Shown: positions 59,201 through 64,000 of the stretch, piece by piece | Position numbering within the stretch: position 1 is the stretch's first letter | Layout: the number at the start of each line of letters is the position of its first letter | Assembly: GCF_036588685.1 (NCBI RefSeq) | Contig: NC_086384.1 | Coordinates: 13,220,195 to 13,284,194, forward strand | DNA from: Mytilus trossulus | Lineage: Eukaryota > Mollusca > Bivalvia > Mytilida > Mytilidae | Length of the DNA: 64,000 bases | Reading direction: 5' to 3' | The notes under the pieces: generated by a model | Told to the model about the DNA's origin: nothing | Database searches by the model: none | The model's input: the letters and a program-made list of their open reading frames with translations, nothing else | Translations under genes and position numbers: made by a program

Positions 59201-60753
59201 CATACTCAGTCTCTAAGTTTGCCTTATGCAAATTTTATGAACTCATGCACAGTGGTAAGAACCAAAATCCCAGACAGAGTTAGAATTTGGTCAGTGATTA
59301 ACTTGTTGTTCAAGAGTTAAGTCTCTTTATAACTTTGTGGAATTTTTTATTTTGGATGTTAGCAGAGGCATCAAATGTTCTCAAAAAGTATTTTCACATA
59401 TAATGAGCAAGCTTGAGAAGGGGCATTCATCTCCTCAAACACATTCTTTTTTAATTTATTAATATAGTAATGTTGAACTAATACATGTACCATATATTTA
59501 CAGGGAATTATCTGAAGATGAATGTATAAATGTGACCATTCCTCTACAATGTCTAGTCAAGGACTCAAGATTGCAGCTACCAGAAAGTAAATCTAAGGTA
59601 TTTATAATTTTTTGCTGGTACAAAATTAGAATATTAAATTCCAGCGGAATATTTCTAGGATTCTCTACAAAGAGATTCACAAGATGATTCTGTAACAGAA
59701 TTATACATTTGCATGAGACTTCTGGCTCTTAGAGGGTGAAAAGAAGTATTAATACCCTACCCTATGTGGTTGCAGTGTTATATAGTTTTTACCAATCTTG
59801 CTTAATAGATGCTAAATTAAATTGTTTTGCAACCATACTTGAATATGGTCTGACACACATACTGAAAGGAAGGTCCATAGTGAGTTAGAGGACACTATGT
59901 CTAATGTTATGGTTAAAGTTTTTGAAAAATTTAAAAATGTTGTATTTTTGTAAGTTTATTGGTGATATCCCAGGATTTTATGATCCTTAGAATTGAGAAT
60001 GAAAATGGGGAATAGGTCAAAGTGACAACAACCCGACCAAAGAGCAGATCTTTGTCTAATTAAAGTTTTGGATTTTATTGTTTTTGTGTATTTACAGGCT
60101 GATATCCCAGGATTTTATGATCCTTGTCCAGGTGTTGCCAAATCACTTTATATACAATACAGATTCAGAGACCAACTTCATGAAACAACAGTACCAGATG
60201 AAGAACCAATCAGATTACCTTTACAAAGTAAGTATAAATTTGTTTGCCAACAAGACAATATCTACAAATAATATAAAAAAGTAAATGTGGTATGATTGCC
60301 AATGAGCATTTTGACACTCCACAAGAAACCTAATGACACAGAAATTAAAAACTACAGGTCACTGTACGATCTTAAACAATGAGAAAAGCCCATACCACAG
60401 CGGCCTTATTTATGTACAAAAAAATAACGAAATACAAATATGTAACACATAAACAAATGACAACCACTGAATTACAGGCTTGTGACTTTGAACAGGCACA
60501 TACATACAGAATGTGGATATATTCACTGGTTGATACTTACAAGTAGCATTACACTTTTAGAAAGAATCCTGGTTTTTTTATGTTGCTTGAAATGCTTTGA
60601 GTGGGTGAAGAAAACACAATCTGCAAATTAGTCTTTTCAAACAATAATGGTCAGCTAAGTGCTGCCTGCCTAGTTTACTTTCTAAATGGTAAATTAATAC
60701 TATTTAATTATTTTTCAGGTCATTTAATAAATGAAGATTCTGGTGGTGTATGA
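41201..60753 (+). CDS. DNAJC11: DnaJ homolog subfamily C member 11, 17 exons, 557 aa
   Basis: Exons are 41201-41272, 43909-44038, 44655-44728, 45697-45789, 46594-46658, 47295-47472, 48071-48138, 49045-49109, 49401-49528, 50183-50277, 52016-52132, 53220-53375, 56248-56317, 58720-58823, 59504-59597, 60098-60227 and 60719-60753. All are GT-AG with matching phases and total 1674 nt. The J domain spans residues 12-80 with HPD at 42-44. Residues about 130-370 are beta-rich, with Q-N-G-N-G and S-A-K-G-W landmarks. A hydrophobic segment near 383-402 looks membrane-spanning and is followed by a charged coil. The C-terminus carries the DUF3395 landmarks P-L-Q-C-L-V-K-D-S and G-F-Y-D-P-C. Length is close to the vertebrate protein. 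Family role: a mitochondrial outer-membrane J protein that associates with the MICOS/MIB complex and supports cristae shape. An in-frame TGA two codons before the ATG supports the start. Exons 6, 14 and 16 have duplicated splice junctions. Confidence 0.95.
41549..42407. mobile_element. Foldback element in DNAJC11 intron 1
   Basis: Outer arms of about 280-300 bp (41549-41850; 42128-42407) are inverted copies, starting AGTCC-AGATTACTCTGACG. A 280-bp spacer has two GATCTCCT...AGGAG motifs. No coding capacity. Target duplication not clear. Confidence 0.87.
43771..43883 (+). repeat. Family-2 fragment next to DNAJC11 exon 2
   Basis: A single truncated unit (AAGTAAATAGAAATCTATGAA ... GATTGGGATTGATTTTGGGA style) ends about 25 bp before the exon 2 acceptor at 43907-43908, so it may supply the branch-point region. 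Confidence 0.75.
45084..45565. repeat. Direct repeat pair in DNAJC11 intron 3
   Basis: About 75 bp around AATATTTACAAGTC-GCTCTG occurs at 45095-45170 and 45500-45565, separated by the MITE and about 150 bp of other sequence. Confidence 0.7.
45171..45360. mobile_element. MITE in DNAJC11 intron 3
   Basis: Terminal inverted repeats of about 36 bp: GGGCTATTCCAGAAAA with AGAATGTATGGGGGGT on the left, and the complement on the right (ACCCCCCATACATTCTTTTC, then TGAAATAGCCC). Confidence 0.88.
45851..46058. mobile_element. TA-flanked MITE, family B copy 2, in DNAJC11 intron 4
   Basis: Inverted-repeat ends CTGTGGATTCATTTATT and the complementary AATGAATTTACAG, flanked by TA at 45849-45850 and 46059-46060. 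Arms carry repeated TCGTGG motifs. Confidence 0.82.
47250..47310 (+). repeat. Tandem duplicated acceptor of DNAJC11 exon 6
   Basis: ATTATAG|TTCTGGTTTAAG occurs twice, with exon starts at 47262 and 47295, 33 bp apart. Both keep the frame; the upstream site would add 11 residues. The downstream site is taken as the main one because it gives the family-like length. Confidence 0.85.
47295..47472 (+). CDS. DNAJC11: DNAJC11 exon 6
   Basis: 178-bp exon with the Q-N-G-N-G and S-A-K-G-W landmarks of the DNAJC11 middle region. An alternative in-frame start lies at 47262. Confidence 0.88.
48258..48560 (+). repeat. Family-3-like repeat in DNAJC11 intron 7
   Basis: Forward copy beginning AGATGTGGTGTAAGTGCCAAT with GAGACAACTCTCCA; related to, but diverged from, the other copies. 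Confidence 0.7.
50390..50781 (+). repeat. Dispersed repeat in DNAJC11 intron 10
   Basis: Begins TATACCCCCGCTTTAAAAAA and G-run, contains GTCCGTCCGTC and ends CGGGGGTATCATCAGTGAGC. The accidental 123-codon frame across it has no domain. Its repeat nature is from recall of similar molluscan sequence. Confidence 0.6.
50850..51668. mobile_element. hAT-like non-autonomous element in DNAJC11 intron 10
   Basis: Inverted ends GGTCCTACTAAAA / TTTTAGTAGGACC, flanked by an 8-bp direct repeat CAATGTCT (50842-50849; 51669-51676). Subterminal CCCGGGTG- and CCGGGCGC-rich motifs on both sides. No transposase. Confidence 0.85.
52277..52568 (+). repeat. Family-3-like repeat in DNAJC11 intron 11
   Basis: Forward copy with TAAGATGTGATTGCCAGAC at the start and GACAGGCACATACAGAATGTG near the end. 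Confidence 0.7.
52777..52982. mobile_element. TA-flanked MITE, family C copy 2, in DNAJC11 intron 11
   Basis: Same ends and interior as 28391-28586, TA on both sides. A partial copy of the left part precedes it at about 52710-52770. Confidence 0.87.
54036..56085 (+). repeat. Family-2 repeat, copy 2, in DNAJC11 intron 12
   Basis: It begins with the TATTGCTATCACGTTGGCGTCGTC end, continues through tandem 'AATAGAAATCTATGAAATT' units to 54690, then GGTCCAAAATTAAACTTTG units, the TTGCACAATATTG block near 55240-55340, and a second partial round from about 55560. It fills most of the intron (53376-56247). No coding role seen. Confidence 0.8.
56588..58215 (+). repeat. Family-2 repeat, copy 3, in DNAJC11 intron 13
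   Basis: Starts at ATACGACCGCAAATTTTG with the GGCGTCGTCGGCG end and runs through the same order of sub-repeats as copy 1, ending near the CATTCAGTGATAACAAGC motif that mirrors position 122-145 of copy 1. An accidental 142-codon frame crosses its 3' units on the minus strand (57797-57369) because those units are multiples of three. Confidence 0.8.
58780..59115 (+). repeat. Four copies of the DNAJC11 exon 14 donor region
   Basis: GCTGTTTATGGTAGACTTCT followed by GAAGG|GTAAGTTACC appears with exon ends at 58823 (real), 58898, 59027 and 59101. The third copy also repeats most of the exon body (from about 58931) but lacks a good acceptor. Read-through past the first donor meets TAA at once, so only the first donor gives a full protein. 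Confidence 0.9.
59930..60130 (+). repeat. Duplicated acceptor region of DNAJC11 exon 16, upstream copy dead
   Basis: TGATATCCCAGGATTTTATG plus ATCCTT occurs at 59966 and 60100. The upstream flank is also shared, but ACAGGC at the real acceptor is changed to ATTGG in the copy, and the frame ends in TAG shortly after. A family-4 fragment follows the dead copy. Confidence 0.87.
60283..60515 (+). repeat. Family-3-like repeat in DNAJC11 intron 16
   Basis: Forward copy with ATGTGGTATGATTGCCAATG and AACAGGCACATACATACAG. Confidence 0.75.
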
Positions 60754-62284
60754 CATAAGGAATATAGTTAGAGAAAACTTGTGTGCCAATCTGTACTCTA
60801 TACAAACCAGCTGACTGAAGAACTCTTATCAGAGTCTGTTTTATCACTGAACGGAACGGTTCCTGATAGAATCTGATCATTTGAGTGTTAACTACAGCTG
60901 CGTGTGGTTTCTGTCATATTGACCAATCAAAATCTTAGTTATTGAGAAGTTGTTGAAGCATGATTAATTACTTGTTGCAAGATGATCTGGTATAAGGAAT
61001 ATTTTGATTATTCACTGTCATGTTTACATCTATTAATAGACCAGACATATGATTTGCTATTCGATGACTTTGTTTTCATATTAAGTATTAACAGATTGTC
61101 AAGTTTTTAAATGAGGATTATTGTTAAATTATTGATAATATGGCCCAATACAAGACTATTAGAAAATCGCTAGAATAAATTGAGAAGATGCACAGAAAGT
61201 GGTAAAAATGAAATATAGTATTTGCCAACATAAATTGGTTTACGATAATTATGTTTTGTCTTTCAATAATTATTAGCTCAACTTTACTTCATTGTTATTT
61301 GTACACACTGAATTATTCCTAATGTAAATTTAATATACATTCATGTACATGTGTATAATAATCTCAACTGTAGATGGGACGGTCTCATCTCTTATCTTTC
61401 CTGTTCATGTAAATTTTACAATACAAAATTGGTGCTTTTTTATCAGTTGACTTTATGAACAATTACTCTAATATGGTAAATTATAAAGATTGTACAAGAC
61501 ACATATGTCATAATATTGGCAGATCAATTTTATTCAGAAACTTTTCCCTGCATTCCCTCTACATTAAATAATATAGACTTAGTGTTTGGTTGAGCAAACT
61601 AATGCTATTTTGAAGTAAATTTTAAGAAAGATCCACAATTGTATTATTTGTGAATTATTTTTGTGGTACGCTTTGTAATTTTCTTCTTGCCAAAATAGAA
61701 TTAATGAATTGGTAAACATTTTATTCATTGTTTTGACACTTGACCAAATATTCTATGCAAAAGATTGTTTTTTAAGCAAACAAGACTCATTTCTCTTGGT
61801 CTGCACATTTATTTACTGTACAAGCTTGTTTTACTCATGTGTAGAATGTCTTTTACAATATATTATTGACTTATTTTACCGGTGTGTTTTGTTTTAACTA
61901 CATGTATTAGTGAAAAAAAATATTGTACAACTCAAGTCATACATTTTGAATGAACTGTAATTTTATTTTAAACCTTCTGAAAAGAGTCAATTATTTAGCC
62001 ATATTGAGAGCCTACACAAATAAAAAAATGTGTAAAGCTGATGAGAAAATATTTATATATGTTCAAAAAAGTTTCAACTATTTTATTGGTGGCAAATATG
62101 CCATGAACTGTTCTTTAAAAATGAGAATTAAAAAAAATAACGAAATGGGAGGGGATTTCTTTAGAAGGTCAAATGAATCATATTCTATGGTCCAATGTCT
62201 TCTGTGTAGCCTTAAACTTTATAACTGATATAAAGATTAACATTAAAATTTTAAATGTAACCTACAATAATGGAACTTTGTATA
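60754..62284. other. 3' UTR and flank of DNAJC11
   Basis: No further coding sequence. AATAAA at 61174-61179 is a possible polyadenylation signal; the true 3' end is not determinable here. Confidence 0.45.
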
Positions 62285-62475
62285 CTGTAAATTCAGAAAT
62301 AATTGCGTACATTTATTATTGAGATTTTGTCATATAAGACTAAAATGCGATTTTAATTTTGGCGATATCGAGAAAAATCCTTTTTAATTCATGTATATAA
62401 AAAATCAAAATGCGAGTTTAAATTATTGCAATTATAACCCTGTGGCATTTTTCACAATAATTTATGAATTAACAG
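62285..62475. mobile_element. TA-flanked MITE, family C copy 3, downstream of DNAJC11
   Basis: Same inverted-repeat ends; TA at 62283-62284 and 62476-62477. Interior in the opposite orientation to copy 2. Confidence 0.85.
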
Positions 62476-62944
62476 TACTTCTTTTTTTTATGAAGTTTTG
62501 ACAATGTTATTGATGTCAGTGGATGATAAATGAGTATGATGACAATAAACCAATTAAACACTACTTCTTACAAGTTTATTTTAAGAAAGACTTATTAACA
62601 GATTTATCTAAGGATGGTAATAGAAACTGTCATTCCATAATACCTGGTCCCTTTGGCTAGGGGTTATAACAGGTTCATTCTTCTATCCATAACATAACTT
62701 TGTCTGAACTCTATTCTCCAAGACAATAATATCTAAAAAAAAGTCTCCCATTGACTGAGTTAAGAGCATCACTTTGTCTTGTTTTTGTCGAGCCTGCACC
62801 ATTTGTTGCAGAAAGCTCGACATAGGGATAGTGATCCGGTGGCATTGGCGACTAGAGCTTACTTCTTAAAAGTTTTATATTTTAGAAGGTGGAAGACCTG
62901 GGTACTTCAATCATTTGTATATAAATGCCACATGTTACGAAGTT

Positions 62945-63640
62945 TCCGTCAGTCACATGTCCAATGTCCTTGACTCATTTTCATGGTTCAGTGACGTCTT
63001 GAAAAAAGTAAACAAGGTTAAGTTTTGGTGGTCAAGTCCATATCTCAGATACTATAAGCAATAGGTCTAGTATATTCAGGGTATGGATGACTGTAAGGTG
63101 CAGATGTCCAACTGGCAGGTGACATCTGACTATGACCTCATGTGCATGGTTCAGTGGTTTTAGTTAAGTTTTTTGTGTTTTGATCTGTTTTTCTTATACT
63201 GTATGCAATAGGTCTATTCTACTTGGTGTATGGAATAATTGTAAGATGTACATGTCTTGCAGGCAGGAGTCATTTGACCTTGACCTCATTTTCATGGTTT
63301 CAGTGGTCAAAGTTAAGTTTTTGAGTTTTGGTCTTTTATTCAATACTACTGGGTTTATGCAATAGGTCAACTATATTTGGTGTATGGAAATATTTTTTGA
63401 TCTATATGTCAGTCATGCAGGTTTTATTTGACCTTGACCTCATTTTCTTAGTTGCTTAAGTGATTTTTTGTATTTTAGTCTGTTTTTTCTAAAACTTAAG
63501 CAATAGGACAAGTTCAACTGTATTTGTTGTATGGAAGAATTGTTAGCTATACATGTCTGCCTGGCATGGTGCATCTGACCTTGACCTCATATTCATGGTT
63601 CATTGGTCAATGTTTTGTTTTCTTGGTTAATATTAAGTTT
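62945..63640 (+). repeat. ~150-bp tandem repeat with TGACCTTGACCTCA
   Basis: GCAATAGG landmarks at about 63058, 63208, 63359 and 63501 give a period of 142-151 bp. TGACCTTGACCTCA is exact at 63275, 63429 and 63576 and degenerate in the earlier units. Frames are broken, so it is not coding. Confidence 0.85.
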
Positions 63641-63848
63641 ATGACTATCAACATAATATCAATGATTATTAAAGAATTCGAGATATTTCAGCATGCGCAC
63701 TCTTGTCTTTATATTTAAAAGCTACATTTTTATTGGTAAAACATTCTACCCCTCTTGAGGATTTCAGACTAGCTCCTTTGTATTTTGACAAACAGTTCTT
63801 TCAACTTATGGAACGCCATCACTGCCTTATAAGAAGAAGCTACTATGA

Positions 63849-64000
63849 CATGATGCAAATGTTGCTTACATGATGTGAATTCTCCTTTATATGATGTGAA
63901 TTCTTCATTACATGATGTGAATTCTTCTACTCATGATATGAACTCTTCTTGACATGATGTGAACTCTTCATTGCATGATGTGAATTCTTCATTACATGAT
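63849..64000 (+). repeat. 21-bp tandem repeat running off the window
   Basis: CATGATGTGAATTCTTCATTA-type units start at about 63849, 63869, 63890, 63911, 63932, 63953, 63974 and 63995; the array continues beyond the end. Confidence 0.88.

Noticed and set aside
62820-63000. Possible coding exon near the tandem repeat
   Set aside because: The 64-codon frame has no family match and grades into the 150-bp tandem units.

Overview
The window is AT-rich, intron-rich animal DNA, almost certainly from a bivalve mollusc and most likely a marine mussel (Mytilus or a close relative). The gene structures are metazoan, with GT-AG introns, short exons and long repeat-filled introns. The dispersed repeats (a unit ending in AGCTCACCTGGCC next to GTC/GAC runs, and a unit with GGCGTCGTCGTC next to a TATTGCTATCACG end) are ones I associate with mussel genomes. 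That species call rests on memory, not on a search. I found no bacterial genes, CRISPR arrays, rRNA or tRNA.

Three protein-coding genes can be reconstructed exon by exon with consistent splice phases. (1) 4641-12405, minus: four coding exons, 1551 aa, with an N-terminal DZIP3-type HEPN domain carrying an intact R-x4-H motif, a short coiled coil, a STAND-type P-loop NTPase and about 23 ankyrin repeats. It is an NLR-like architecture. (2) 26510-37329, minus: DNAJC28 orthologue, five exons, 496 aa (J domain plus DUF1992). (3) 41201-60753, plus: DNAJC11 orthologue, 17 exons, 557 aa (J domain, middle region, transmembrane segment, DUF3395-type C-terminus). The two J-protein genes stand head to head, 3.9 kb apart, and both products are expected in mitochondria.

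The most unusual signal is that exon-intron junctions in the two J-protein genes have been tandemly duplicated again and again, each time with the splice site inside the duplicated unit: DNAJC28 exon 2 donor (12 copies of a 54-bp unit), exon 3 acceptor (3 copies of 93 bp), exon 4 donor (2 copies of 61 bp, the second split by a transposon), DNAJC11 exon 6 acceptor (2 copies of 33 bp, both in frame), exon 14 donor (4 copies) and exon 16 acceptor (2 copies, one dead).

The rest is layered mobile DNA. It includes a LINE reverse-transcriptase fossil interrupted by a hAT-like element (2941-4290), five copies of a mussel repeat built on a 500-bp core that is tandemly expanded in one copy, a PIF/Harbinger-like element (22848-25412), a piggyBac-like TTAA element nested in another element (38350-40790), several TA-flanked MITE families, foldback elements, and a perfect 70-bp palindrome inserted with a 9-bp target duplication (10994-11063). 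Tandem repeats close the window.
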